Shown here piece by piece: positions 1-11,819 of a DNA stretch of 64,000 nucleotides. The translations under genes and the position numbers were made by a program. The stretch's first letter is position 1, and every line of letters begins with the position of its first letter. This DNA is from Isoetes taiwanensis (Eukaryota > Streptophyta > Lycopodiopsida > Isoetales > Isoetaceae): the NCBI GenBank assembly GCA_021234155.1, contig JAJEKV010000010.1, positions 22,344,833 to 22,408,832 of the forward strand, read 5' to 3'. Below the pieces are notes generated by a model. That model did no database searches, was not told the DNA's origin, and was given only the letters and a program-made list of their open reading frames with translations.

Positions 1-320
1 AGGGTTTGTGGAGGGTTCTGATCCCGGATCCTACTGACCAGTCCGAAATTCCTATTGACGGCAAATCCATGGATCAGTCATTAGATATGGGTCCTGGTTT
101 CTAATTCCTGAACCTCAAAAATCAAGGGCAGAGTTCTGTAGTTCCTGCGTGTTAGATGCGGTTATCTGTTATCAGACAGGTAAGTCGCATCTGATTCAAA
201 TTCTTAGAATATGGACCTTTATGCTTGCAAATTGTTATTTCGGCTTGTAAGTGACCAATTAAACCTGAAGCCAGACTGGAAAGAGCACTGCGGAGTTTGG
301 GTCCATTAGCTCTGACTCAT

Positions 321-490
321 CTCCCCATGTTGCCTATAAATTAAATCGACATCTAAAAGCTTCTCCCCACGTCGCCTGTAATTAAATCGACATCTGAAAG
401 CTCCCTTTGAGACGTCTTCCAAGGATACCATTATTTCTAATTTGAACTCCTCCCTGAGCGTTATTTCTAATTTGAACAACTCTCCGAGCA
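321..490. repeat. Two short tandem duplications
   Basis: A 42-bp unit starting CTCCCCA occurs twice in a row (from 321 and from 363, to about 403), and a 30-bp unit starting TTATTTCTAATTTG occurs twice (from 431 and from 461). The copies differ by a few bases. They lie at the upstream edge of the JmjC pseudogene. No function is evident. Confidence 0.8.
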
Positions 491-1149
491 TATCTAAAGG
501 AATATTTTCTGCTCATGGTGCCTCCATTCCTCCTGCACGCTGTATGAATGGGCCTCCAAACCAAGGGCGTACTCTGAATGGATCTTTGTTGTCGTCTAAA
601 ATCTCTCATGCACGCATAAAACATTAAAAACATTGGGAGAGTGGAGAATATTACACCGTTGAAGAATTTGAGGCAAAGTCGAAGCTTTTTTCTCGCAGTC
701 ACCTGAGAACATGTGAAATACCAAACCCATTTGTTGTAGAAAGTTTGTTTGAAAGGCAGCTATTGATAAGCCCATACCTGTGGAGTATGCAAATGACATA
801 GGGATCGGCATTTCCAGATTATGATGAGCTAGAAAAAGGAAGGTATGGTGGGAAACAAAATGATGGCCTGAAGTTGGATGTACCAGGGATGGAATTGACT
901 GATATAGCCTGGAATATACGCAAGGTGGCATGCTCTTCGGGTTCTCTACTGAAATTTATGCTTGAAGAGGTTCCTGGTGTGACTTCACCAATGATGTACC
1001 TTGGGATGCTTTTCAGTTGGTTTGCCTGGCATGTTGAAGACCATCAACTTCATAGTTTGAACTATTTACATATGGGTGCTCAAAAAACATGGTATGCAGT
1101 ACCATGAGATGCAGCATCAACACTTGAGGAAGGCATTCGTGCACTATAA
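442..1149 (+). pseudogene. JmjC histone lysine demethylase fragment (plant KDM4-like/REF6-ELF6 type), broken
   Basis: Seen: a reading frame through about 600-730 gives a segment ESGEYYTVEEFEAKSK typical of the stretch before the JmjC domain. After a frame change near 790-815 it continues as FPDYDELEKGRYGG and then WNIRKVACSSGSLLKF, VPGVTSPMMYLGM, FSWFAWHVEDH and LNYLHMGAQKTWYAVP. The HVEDH run holds the iron-binding His and acidic residue of the JmjC fold. Known: plant proteins of this class remove methyl groups from histone H3 tails in the nucleus. Breaks: a TAA near 627, a frameshift near 800, a TGA at 1105-1107 just after YAVP, and another stop near 1148. The second metal-binding His and the C-terminal zinc fingers are not found downstream. 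A truncated copy or old fragment is likely; some frameshifts could be sequencing error. Identity of the domain is secure, subfamily less so. Confidence 0.85.
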
Positions 1150-2855
1150 AAACCTTTGCATTGCTCCATGATTTTGTAAAGGCTAATAGTTTATTATGAT
1201 GTGCCAAGACAAAATGTCATGTTTTTAAATTCTGTTATAGAACACACATCGAGGGAGAAGATGCGTGCAAACATTTGCCATTCCATTCATTTCTAGGAAT
1301 GAAGAAGTAGGTGCTTGCTCTCTTTTTTCCATTTTCTAATAGTTTTTTAAATTAACATGGTCACTTATACATCAGTTGAAAGAGCTCCTTAATTTAGGAT
1401 TTATAGAACTCTTGCTTGGATATGAGAAAGGTCTGAAGGAAAGTAACAAAAGAGTGGAGTACAATGAACATTGTTAATAAACAAAATGCAAACCTTGGCA
1501 ATTATCTAACAAAAAAGTTTGTGCTACATATGCAGCTAAGAAAGAAGCCTAGCAAGTAGATGGAAATTTTGTGAGAGCTGACAACATGTTGCAAAGTCTT
1601 TGACAGGATCATCCATCATGATGTGGTCTCATGGAATGTCTGATACTAAATTGTATTCAAAAGAAGAAATGTGAATTTCCATTGGTGGAAGCCTCAAATG
1701 AGTATTTGACATCTGATTAATTCATTGCAAGAAATGCCAGATTGCGTGCTTGGTTCTAAAGGCCTTCCTTTAGGAGTACAATGATAGCAGCCAGCACATG
1801 ATAGAGGCCATAAGTAGCCTACCAATTTCCCTCATACACTAAAAGTTAATAAATGCATTGTACATAGGTTTCTAGAGTTGCTTTAGCATCTTTTAGCATC
1901 TTTTAGTTCGCTAAATTTTTTTAACAATTTGGTCTGCTTTTCAGGTAATTTTATTTTAAAGTATGACTGCATGCCATTTTATAAACATTTTAAATTTTCT
2001 TAGCCTGAAAACGTAGATGAGTTTCTTGAGTCCTCTTTATTTAATCTAGATACGTTTGTTCATCTATTGACAAAATAGAAGCCCTACTCTATCTAATGAA
2101 TATTTAAGGCTAGTTGCAAGATATATATCAAGATAAATGATCTCACCGAAGATGCAAGGTCTGTAAAATTGATGGTTGTCACTCTGTATGAACAAGAAAG
2201 CTCTTGCAGAGGGAAAACATCTACATGCACAACTTTAAAACATGTTAGTCAATTTGTGCAGTTGAACCGGACGTAACTATGCTTGCATTCAACATGGGAG
2301 AATGTATCCTTTCTTTTTCTTAAGCAATTTGTTACCATGGCGAAGATTTCTATATGTTTTGCCACTGCACATGTACCATTTATTCGGAACATTTTTCCAT
2401 ATATATACCTCGTTTTTCTCTTCTGTAGACAGTTCGAGTAGCGAAGTGCTTGCAAAGCCATCTTAGCGCCATAGGCACGTTGTAAAATTGGTAGCTGATT
2501 TGTTATATCTACTTAGAAGGTTCAATGGATGTTGATTGTTTGCATATTGTTCAAAGTCAAACAACATTAGAAAAGTTAAGTTTTTATATTTTCCCTCCCA
2601 CAAGTGGTGGTACAGGGATATGAAGAACATCATATGTCAATCATTCAAACTGAATAGACAAAGACAAAAGATTGCTATTCAAGAAATCAATCCTATTGAT
2701 TGGTCAACTGAATGCAAGACTTTATTGGAAAAATAGTTTGCTTAAAATCGTCTTAGATTTCTTCCAAAAATAGACCCCATTACATATAACATATGCTATC
2801 TATTTGTCTTCCATTTGCACAATTCAGTCTCTTGTATGACTAAAAGTACAAAACA
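1150..2855. other. AT-rich intergenic DNA, no gene seen
   Basis: Only short open frames without recognisable domains occur here. Composition is AT-rich with scattered homopolymers. No LTR, TIR or tandem array was recognised. Confidence 0.6.
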
Positions 2856-2933
2856 ACGGCGGCAACAACCGCTGCGACAAATTCTTGTAAATTTATTTCT
2901 ACAAGAAATTTATCGTGGCAGCCAAGGCCGCCG
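2856..2933. mobile_element. Back-to-back CACTA-type terminal sequences (remnant)
   Basis: Two inverted blocks face each other. CGGCGGCAACAACCGCTGCG followed by ACAAATTCTTGTA on the left mirrors TACAAGAAATTTATCGTGGC followed by a GCC-rich tail on the right, with about 10 bp between. The TACAAGAAA core followed by a CG-rich stretch resembles plant CACTA (En/Spm) termini, although the outermost CAC of each end is not preserved. No transposase is present. Confidence 0.45.
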
Positions 2934-4430
2934 CGAACATGTCTCCACCGAATATTGTTAAGTTGAAACAATGCCAATTCTAGACATGTGAAAGTTAAAG
3001 TAATTGCATTGCTCATGCCTATGCTTGGGAAATTTCAAATTTGAGCCTCCATATGTGGTAGGATAACCAAAGACAAAAATATGAAACATTCTTTTCCACC
3101 TTTGAAGCCTTCCCAAAATCTAAATCCATAACTAAAAATCCCAATCAGTTTTTATGCATTTCTATATAATCATGGTGCAAGGTATAGTATGCCCTAGCAT
3201 AGTGAGAAATTGTGTAATGTGTTGACCCGGGGCATAATTTTGAATTGGATGCCAACTCCGGTGGTCTTAATGCATTGATCTAAGAAGTCGTAGCTTGTCC
3301 TTGTCTTCCTATATATATGATTAGTAGGAAAAAAAAAGTGATTTTCTGGGAAAAAAAAATTCAAAAATAAATATTTCAGGGCAAAAAAACCTAAAAAAAA
3401 TTACATTTGGCATCGGGAAAGGGTTCCGGCGGGACGTCGCAGCTATCCTACTTTTTTAATTTGCAGCTACCAGGTCGATGGTCCGGCAGCTGTTTACTGC
3501 CGGATTTGGTGCTATAAGCAGAGGCTAGTTTAGCAACGGGAGTCAATCTCTTCAGGCAAAGCTTCTTCCAGCATTTTTTTTTTTGTTGCCCCTATCCAGG
3601 ATGCACTCTTTGGTCCTAAAATTTTGTGGATTAAGCGTAGCTATAGCGATTTTGTCACTTCGGCATTTGAAGATGTTGATATTTTGCTAGGGCCGCTGTC
3701 ACTTCAAGGAAAGCGCTTTGGTCTGAGTTTGCTGTGTGGCCACTCTCCCATTTTTCACGTTGTTGAGAGCTTTTCATCTGATGAATATTTTGCGGCAACA
3801 TCTTCACATGGATTTGAACGCTCTGGGCATTTAGCCATTTTTTAATCCCTCAGTCGTTTTTTCTTGGTTTACTGGGTTAGATGCTTTCAGGACATTTTCG
3901 ACTTAAGGAATATGTAGCGCTTTAAAGTGTAGCACCCAAGGATGTATTTTCCAGTGATAATCATATGGCTCTGTTTTTCCGTTGTTATTGACTATAGCGT
4001 TGGTCCGGGTCTGGCTTTGATCAAAATACCTTGATGCAGGGAGCTATGACGATTTGTGCAAATCTTTGAGAATCAGGGCATGTTGGGGTTTTGGAAATGC
4101 AGCCGCCCGAGCTTAAAATTCCTTCGTAGAAATTGGCTTAGCAAGGCCAGCGAATCTCTTGAGACAAACAAGTTTCTTGAACAAAGGTAATTCTGGGCTT
4201 AAAAATGAGATTATGTGATGATAACAGATTATAATTACCCAGAGAAGGTAGCTGCAATTCTGCATTTTGGAATTTAGGATTGAAGGAAAAGTCGAGCACT
4301 GATGCATAGGTTGATTCGAAAGCACAAATGATGGCAAATTCCCTGGCATGCTTTTAGTAGATTGATCAGAGAAAAATATACTAGGGGCCACTTCTGCATC
4401 AACACATTTTGGCTTTTAAATAGCGGATAA
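2934..4430. other. Intergenic DNA, no gene supported
   Basis: AT-rich with A/T homopolymers near 3330-3400. A 73-codon open frame at 3624-3845 has no recognisable domain. A short inverted motif CCGGCAGCTG/CTGCCGGA near 3484-3515 may be a small repeat end. Confidence 0.5.
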
Positions 4431-4639
4431 TGTGCCTTCATCAGTGACCGCTTGGAGTTTCCAGTCTACATTCTTGAACATTGTAGGGGCTGCTGAGCCA
4501 GTTGTATTTTCTGCAAAACTCGTTATGTCCATGAAATCTGCTTCTCGAACTGATCTGTTGTACAAATGGTTGTCTGCATGCATTCAGGTAATATAGGTGC
4601 ATGTAATGTATAGAGCCTTACTGTAGGTATTGTACTAGG

Positions 4640-5235
4640 TTGAAGTGCAATCTCACACTCTACTCCTCTGAAAGGTGGCAATTTCTGAATCTCCTATGGA
4701 AAAAGATCTTGAAATTCCCGAATCAAGGTGCCAATGGTTTTTGGCAAGCCTCTAATAGTTTCTTCTTGCTTAGAAACAGCTTCTACTGATGCGAGTCTAA
4801 CAATGCAAGCAATTTTATCTCTCCTAATGGCTTTATCCAACTGGTGCAATGAAATAAATTACTTTATCAGAATTATTGGATTACCTGCTATAGTGACACG
4901 GGCCCCATTAGATGCATTGAATGTGACTTTTTGCTTCTCATAATCAATATTGGCCTTTGCAATGGTCAAAAACTTCATGCTGACAATAAGATCATACTTT
5001 CTAATATTCATAATCTTCGCATCTAAGGCAACAGGTGCTCCTGGCAACTGGATATTCAGGTTAACACAATGGCCATGTATGTGTCAAATAACCCCACTAG
5101 CCAAGGCAACTGGACGTGGCTTAAACTTCAAAATGGTGAGACGTAAGGCCTCGGCTAGTCTAAGAGATGAAAAGTTATGTGTACTACTCATATCCATGAG
5201 AATAACAAAGGGTCTACTATCAATCTGACCCACAA
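4640..5235 (-). pseudogene. Ty3/gypsy polyprotein fragment: protease and start of RT region
   Basis: On the minus strand about 5230 to 5070 reads FVILMDMSSTHNFSSLRLAEAL, a retropepsin-like active-site stretch (usual form DSGSTHNFIS, here the catalytic Asp is in MDMSSTH). The next block, 5047-4859, reads KYDLIVSMKFLTIAKANIDY and then KVTFNASNGARVTIAGNP, the conserved linker between protease and RT of plant Ty3/gypsy Pol (usual ILGMDWL replaced by IVSMKFL). Further down an IREFQDLFP-like block precedes RT. In-frame stops and shifts are present and no LTR was identified near it, so it is an isolated, old fragment. It is unrelated in position to element A, which begins 300 bp downstream. Confidence 0.75.
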
Positions 5236-5305
5236 TGGATATGATGGTAGGCTAACTATCCGCATTGCCTGTTTCAATTGCAGCAAAAATATACGAGTCG
5301 CCTTG

Positions 5306-5328
5306 TATATATATATATATATATATAT
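5306..5328. repeat. (TA)n microsatellite
   Basis: About eleven TA dinucleotides in a row. Confidence 0.9.
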
Positions 5329-5394
5329 GTACAAGAAATTTAATGCGTCCTACGGCACATTGTTCCAGTTTTAGCATGTTCTTATAGGGCAAGG

Positions 5395-5545
5395 CACTGT
5401 CGTGCTCTAGGTAACCAACGATTCTACTGAGATTCTCTTGTGATTCCTCTATATTCTTCAACATTCTATGTACTATATTTAGCATTCATGAAGATTCCCC
5501 TAGATTCTCTTAGAATTTTCTATTTTGATTGAGGTGCTTACCCAT
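5395..5545. repeat. Left part of degenerate TTAGATTCCC/TTCTAGAA repeat locus
   Basis: Imperfect short repeats of the type GATTCYCTTAGATT and ACATTCTA. The block ends with the target duplication CCCAT (5541-5545) of element A, and the same repeat family resumes at 16682. The 5528-5545 stretch (GAGGTGCTTACCCAT) is echoed as GAGGCGCTTGCCC in the right flank near 16762, so element A landed inside a pre-existing repeat. Confidence 0.65.
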
Positions 5546-7938
5546 TGTTGAAGGCTTTTTTGGCAAAACCTCCAACCTAATGGTTTAGAACCTCCAGGTT
5601 GCTTAAGGCAACCACTCTGAATCACCAAAACCTGGAAAAGTCACTGAAATTTCAAGATCAGACTGCTTTCCCTGAAGCAAAAAAAATGGTCTGACCATAA
5701 ACTTGTGCCATTTAAAATCAAATCAAGCAAATCAATTGATTTTTTGATAGAGATCTTCTTAACAGATGTGGGAATCAGTGTTCAAAAGTCTAGATAGAGC
5801 TGAGATAAGCAAGGTTCTTAAAATCACACTTCTGACTGGGTCAAAAATTGGTCAATACCAAAGAATGCTAGAAGCTATTTTTGCAGATTGAAGATGGAAC
5901 AAGTTTTTTAGTTTTGGAAATTTGAGATATCTCCGACCGGTGTCTAGATTGAAGGCAACTTAAAAATTGCAGGAAATTAACAACCTAAAGGGTAGAATTT
6001 GATTAAAATCTCCTATCACCGACCGCAAGAAAGAACCCGAGCAACTTTTACCTAATATGAAATCTAATTGGCTCTTTTGTGTTTTTTCAAGTGTGTCGGC
6101 CTCGAAATACTCTCTAGTTATAGTGCATAAAAATTTCAAACTAAATTATTTTTTAGTTTTCTCAAAATCAAGGATTAAACTCAAGAACAATCACTACACC
6201 TAATTTTTTTTTTAAGGTCGATTTTCATTCAAGAAGCTATTCAAAAGATCAACATCAATTTCCCCGAAGTCTAATGGTCTCGTGAAAACAATCAAACAGA
6301 TCAAATTGTCAATAATCTTAAAAGTGGTCGATAATCTCAATAGCCCGGCCAATTCTTCCGAATTTGGAGGCTAGAGGAGCAAATGCAAACATAGAATCAC
6401 CAATCCGCCTCTAAAAGCTTCAAGTCGACGTTCTTCACGCATACAAACCCCGTAAAAACAATGCAAGATCTCAATCCATCTTAAACGGCCCCGCTTTCAG
6501 CCAAATCTTGGCAAATTCCTGCTTGAAATTCAAATTTTTGTTTGTTTATGAGTCGGGTATGGATGCGTGTAGGTGAATGGAGGGTGCGAGCTATGATTAA
6601 GCGTGTAATTCCAACCAATTTTCCGATCTTGGCCTTCATCGAAAATTAGGGTTCTTGAAAAATAGTCCAAATATCCCACGTGCATGTTTAGAAAAAGCGC
6701 ACTAGTGTATAAAAAGGAATTTTACCGCAATTTCTTCCGAATAAACGTGCCATTATGAAGGGGAACCGCCCAGCGTGCTCCCCCCCCATGCCCCATGGTG
6801 CCACGTGGAGGGTGTGGATTGGTGGATGAGCTGGGAGGGGGGGAGGTAGAAAATGCTAGGTGGGGTAGAATAGGAAAATTTTTTTTTAATTTTTTATAGA
6901 AAGGCACGAATCTCAAGGCAATAATCCAAAGGCCAAGATAAAGGATATTAGCATATTCTCCCATCTCAATTGGAATCTTTTGCTAGGAATAATTTTTTGC
7001 ATAGCTTAACCATAGGATGTGAAATATGGCAAAAAAAAGATGACTAGGCAATTGTGATGGCATATGACATGGCAATGGTGATGACTAGGCAAATGACATG
7101 GCAATGTATCTTGACTCAATTTTTTGTCTAGCCAAAAAACTTTTTCAACTTATGGATGTGGATGACACGTGTATGGCATATATGATGATGAGGAGGATGA
7201 TGTGCAAATGACATGGCACTCCCAAGTGGCAATATTACATAGAATCATAATCAACTTGAAAAATGGAAGCCCTTTAGCCAATTTTTAATTTTTGAACTTG
7301 GGGATGGAGGGAGTATGATGTAAGTGATGATGAGGAATGATGGAGATGTGAGGTGGTTTCCAAGGTTATACGTGGCACAATGCCACCTTTATGCATAACT
7401 TTTGCAAATTTCTTGACCATTTTTCTTTTTGGAAGCTTATCATGGAAATGAATGTATGGAGTTATGGAAGAGATGAGAGTGAAGCTTTTTGGCTAGACAA
7501 AAAATGTTGTCAATTGGAAAACAAGGTTGATTGAGGATGTACCAACTTGGAAATCAAGGAAAGAAGGTGGTATGGGGTGAAATAATGGTATAGGAATTTG
7601 CCTCAATATGAACTTGATCTAGAGTTATTTTGCACATACCATGGAACTCTTGGGGGTCTTCAAAACCTTCTTATGTCTTCAAAGTAAATGTTTGTGTCCT
7701 TTGCTCTCTTGTTTGCTCAAATATGATGACTTGACTTTTTCTTGCTCCTTGTGACCATTTAATTTGATCTAATGAAATAGCTTCCATGAATGTCCTTCCT
7801 TAGTCTTCATCAAAAAATTCTTCAATGATCCGAAAACAAAATAATCCTTCAAGAGTGTAATCAGCTTAAAATCAGCATTGGCAACTTTTCTTCTTCTTGT
7901 GTTGTACAATTTTTTCCTTGTCGCCACAAAATGTGGCA
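5546..7938 (-). repeat. Element A 3' LTR (left copy)
   Basis: Matches 14301-16681 throughout, starting TGTTGAAGGC and ending in the small palindrome GCCACAAAATGTGGC. The inner border is uncertain by a few bases because the last triplet of the right copy (GCA) is not matched exactly. Differences from the right copy cluster at CAG/CTG positions. Confidence 0.9.
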
Positions 7939-8019
7939 AAGATCATGCTAAAAGAAAGAGGAAGTCGGTTCCACCAAAATTCCCATACTTCAACCTCACA
8001 AATTTCAAATGTTGAGAAG

Positions 8020-8660
8020 TTTGCCTTGATGGGAAGTTGAACTAGGCACTTCTGAGGGAAATGAATGTGGCAAGGAGTGAAGCCATATGGAATAAATAGG
8101 CCAACAAGTGAGCGTGATGGAAGTATGACAATGGTCGGTGCACCGCATGGAAATAAGAATGTTCAAAGATTTGCAAGCCCGCTTTGGTGGGATGTTGATT
8201 TGGCAAAGGTTTGCTAAAGGAATAGGAATATGAAAAGAAGAGTATATGATAAGGCTTGATGCTAGGTAGGACCACAAATGTGCGCGATGAATGATGGCCA
8301 ACCCGGTGCACCCGCATGACAATTAAAGATGATTAGCATTTGCAAGCCCGCTTTGGTGGGATGTTGATTTGGCAAAGGTTTGCTAAAGGAATAGGAATAT
8401 GAAAAGAAGAGTATATGATAAGGCTTGATGCTAGGTAGGACCACAAATGTGCGATGAATAATGGCCACCGATGCACCCGCATGACAAATAAAGATGATTA
8501 GCATTTGCAAGCCCGCTTGTGTGGGATGTTGATTTGGCGAGCTTGCTAGAAGGACATGATCATGAAGTGAAGGTAAGGAATAAGGCTCGGATGTCAAGCA
8601 GGATCACTAATGCACGATGAATGATGGTCGACCGGGTGAACCCGCATGGAAAATATTCAA
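8020..8660. repeat. 165-169 bp tandem repeats in element A 3' untranslated region
   Basis: The motif GATGTTGATTTGGC recurs at 8191, 8360 and 8525 (spacings 169 and 165), and a more diverged unit precedes it from about 8020. Units share CAAGCCCGCTTTGGTGGG, a GATGAATGATGGCC block and GCACCCGCATG. The block lies between the integrase and the left LTR. Known: Tat elements carry variable tandem repeats at this position, and these can seed satellites. The open frames seen here on the minus strand only follow the repeat and are not genes. Confidence 0.9.
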
Positions 8661-8979
8661 CCTCTTGAAGACAACATCCCCGATCGCTAAAAACCCTAAA
8701 AGCTACACATGACATTTTAAGCAAAGAATAAAGTCAAATAATACTTAATCAATCACAAAGAACATACGTAACAAAATGTTTTTGATGTTTTTGATGTTTT
8801 TATCTTTTATAATTTTTTCTCAAAGTTGAATTTATGTCTAAACACACTTAAATCCTAATTTAAGTTAAGGATGCATCTTCGATTATGCAAACAAACATAG
8901 GGCAACATGTTGTTGCCAATACCTCTTCAAATGTAGAATGTTGATAGGATTTGGCAGCTTATAATTATCTTCCACGATC

Positions 8980-9914
8980 TTAACCAAAGATGAATCTCGG
9001 CCCCGCTACACCTATAACTTCAAAAGGACCCTCCCATAAATTCTCAAATTTGCTTGCAACCTTCTCCCTTGCTTTATTCCATTTCAAAACCAATTCCCTT
9101 CCTTGAATATTCCTTGAGCTTGTGAGAGCAGCTTTAAAAAGTGCAACATCCTTGGCCTTTTTAATCATAACAAAGATTTTCTCGCTTCATATCCTGCTCA
9201 TCCAATTGCATCAGCCTTTACACACCTTTCCCTCACAAAATTCTTCCATTTCCAGATTGATTCTATGAGCCAACCTTAATGAAGGTAACTCGAGCTCTAT
9301 AGGAACCACAGATTCCACACCATAAACCAAGCTAAATGGAGTATGATTGGTAGAATTTTTTATCAGAGTTCTATAAGCCCACAATGCATCATAAAGTTTT
9401 TCATGCCAATCTCTTTTTGACAAACTAACAGCTTTTTGCAATATGGACTTAAGAACCTTGTTTGTTGATTCTCGCTTGGCCATTTCCCCGTGGATAGTAG
9501 GCTGAACTCTTTACATGCTTAACCTTAAGGATCTCTAGGAGTGTAGCAATAACTTGATTTACAAACCGAGTTCCTCTCGGCGATATATAATTTTAAAAGG
9601 TATCCCAAACCTCGCCGCAAATATTTTCATGCAGAACCTAGCAGGGCTTGTAAAAGCATTTGCTTCCCTAAGAGGTACAAAATACCATTTAGTGAAGTAA
9701 ATCAAGGCAACCAAGATATATTGATGTTGAGCGATGAAGGGGATCTAAGGGTCCTATAAAATCCAAACCCCAAACTTGAATGGTCCAGTGATACAATGGC
9801 GTTAGTGGTGCCGGGCCGCAATATTCTTTTTCCAAAAAATCCGCACTTATGACAACTTTTAATTTTATTATAACAATCTTTAAACAAGGTTGGCCAAAAA
9901 TACCCCGACCTCAT
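8980..9914 (-). pseudogene. Element A integrase
   Basis: Reading from 9914: GYFWPTLFKDCYNKI then SCHKCG is the HHCC zinc-binding end, with its CxxC visible. After a disrupted stretch that should hold the first two catalytic Asp, 9483-9211 gives AKRESTNKVLKSILQKAV (catalytic Glu in the EST), WHEKLYDALWAYRT and HTPFSLVYGVESVVPIE, the conserved end of the plant gypsy integrase core. 9168-8980 holds the C-terminal region ELVLKWNKAREK and FENLWEGPFEV. No chromodomain follows. Frame changes separate the three blocks. It would insert element DNA into the genome; here it is inactive as read. Confidence 0.85.
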
Positions 9915-10157
9915 GATCTTCTTTGTCAGTAGTATCTACAAAGATAATGGCCTCCACAAATGCCTTCATGGCATGCCTCTATGATTAATTCAAATTTCAC
10001 CCTTGTCAACACACCCGAAAGCAAAGACCCCTTCTTTATCCACCTTGCATAGCACACCTTCAATGAGCCTAAAAGTTTTACACTTTTCCTTGAACCTCCT
10101 CACCGGGTCGCTATTCAGATCTTTTGGTATCTCAAAGATGCTCCAAAAATTTTAATG

Positions 10158-11640
10158 TCAACCTCGCCAATCAATCATCTCACCGCCAAAAGCTACTATG
10201 TTAGTTGTATTTTCCTCATTCAAACCTTCTTGATCTTCATACTTAAACATCATATTAGGCAAATAAGCACTAGGATCTTCAAGAACTTTAATTACTTTAA
10301 TGTCAATATCATAATTTTGTACCTTACAAGCCCATCTCGCATAACTTTGCCTTTGGTAAATTTTTTTGCAAACAATAGTGTCAATGGGTTTTGCTTCATG
10401 AAAACCCTCGGTATGACTCGTTAAGCATGCGAAGTGTCCATGCTTTTCCAATAAGAACATTAGTGCAGCAAAGACTTTTTTCTAATCTTTGATATCTAAG
10501 TTCTCGTGGTCGCACTGCATTTTGCTTGAAAAGGCTATAATTCCATGTTCCTCAGAAAGGGGCTATACCTATGGCTCTCTTGGTCACACTTATATATGCA
10601 AAGGAAAGTTTTTGTAAGATCGAGGTTTTAAAATAGTAGGATTGCAAAGGGTTTCTATAATTTCCTCAAAAGCTCTCCTCAAAACATCATCCCATTTTAT
10701 AAAAATATACTTACTCTCTTCCTTGGAGTATTTACCAACCCCGGGTCAACTCCGGGCTATAGGACAAATAATGTGTGATAAGTGAGGCACATATATCCTA
10801 AGAAAACTTGTCATCCCCATAAAACCTTTAACCTTTTTGAGGGTTTCTCGTGGTGTCAACTTCTTCAAGGCTTCCAATTTCCCTCAGCAGCCCACCGGAT
10901 CCCTTTTGAGTTGATATCTCATGTCCAAGAAGATCCCCTTTAGAACAGTAAGAAAACACATTTCTTAGGATTTAGGCTCACTCCACTTCCCCCGCATAAT
11001 GAACATATTTTTGTTAGCAAACCGAAATGATCTCTCGATAAATGTGCCTAAACACAAATCATCCGTAAACACCCCCCAAGTAATTGATGTGCATCTCCTT
11101 GAAAATAGTGTCCATAGCTCTCTCAAAAGTGGCAGGAGCATTCATTAGTCCAAAAGGCATTTTTTCATTGCAAAATTACCCCAAGGTGTAATGAAAGCGC
11201 CTTTGGTTGATCCTCCTCCTTTATGCTGATTTGATTGAAACCCGAAAACCATCCAAGAATGAAAACATTTCCTTACCTCAAGCATCGCATATAGCACTTC
11301 CTCTAAAAAGGTAGAGGATAACAGTCCTTAATTGTGGCTTTGTTGAGCTCCCTATAATCAATGCATATCCTAATTGTCTTATTCTTTTTTCTCAACAGTA
11401 CTATACAAGATAACCATTCTCGATTCATAATTTCTCGCTATTACCCCAAAGATCCTTCATCCTATTCAATTCTTCCCTAATCAAGGTCATCAATGATCCA
11501 TTTATCCTCCCCGCTTTTGTATTATCGGGCTTAACTCCTTCCTTTGTTTTTATCTCAAATTCACAAATCTTCTTGTCAACCCCTTTCACCATCATAATCC
11601 CAAGCAAATACATCACTCCATTCTTCAAAAAATCTCTTAC
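10158..11640 (-). pseudogene. Element A reverse transcriptase and RNase H
   Basis: On the minus strand near 11160-11040 the RT signature MPFGLMNAPATFERAMD is clear, followed after about 20 residues by the xDDLCLGTFIERSF block (the catalytic YxDD motif, with a one-base shift at it). 10460-10158 holds the end of the gypsy RNase H and connection region, with YARWACKVQNYDIDI and the following SAYLPNM. Stops and shifts occur throughout. Normal role: synthesis of element cDNA and removal of the RNA strand inside the particle. Confidence 0.8.
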
Positions 11641-11819
11641 CCTACTCTCATCCTCTTCCTGAAATAAATCCCCTACATAAAGAGTCCTTTCCCGATTATT
11701 CTTTTTATCTTCAGCTCCCCGGCCTGTTTTTCCTCACTAGCATTAATCACTAATATGGGATACAACCGCTGTAATTCTTTCCTCTCCAATTCTTCCTCAT
11801 TGATGGCACCTTCAGCCTA

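Noticed and set aside
8005-8597. Minus-strand frames over the 165-169 bp repeats
   Set aside because: Open frames repeat with the tandem unit; no protein domain.
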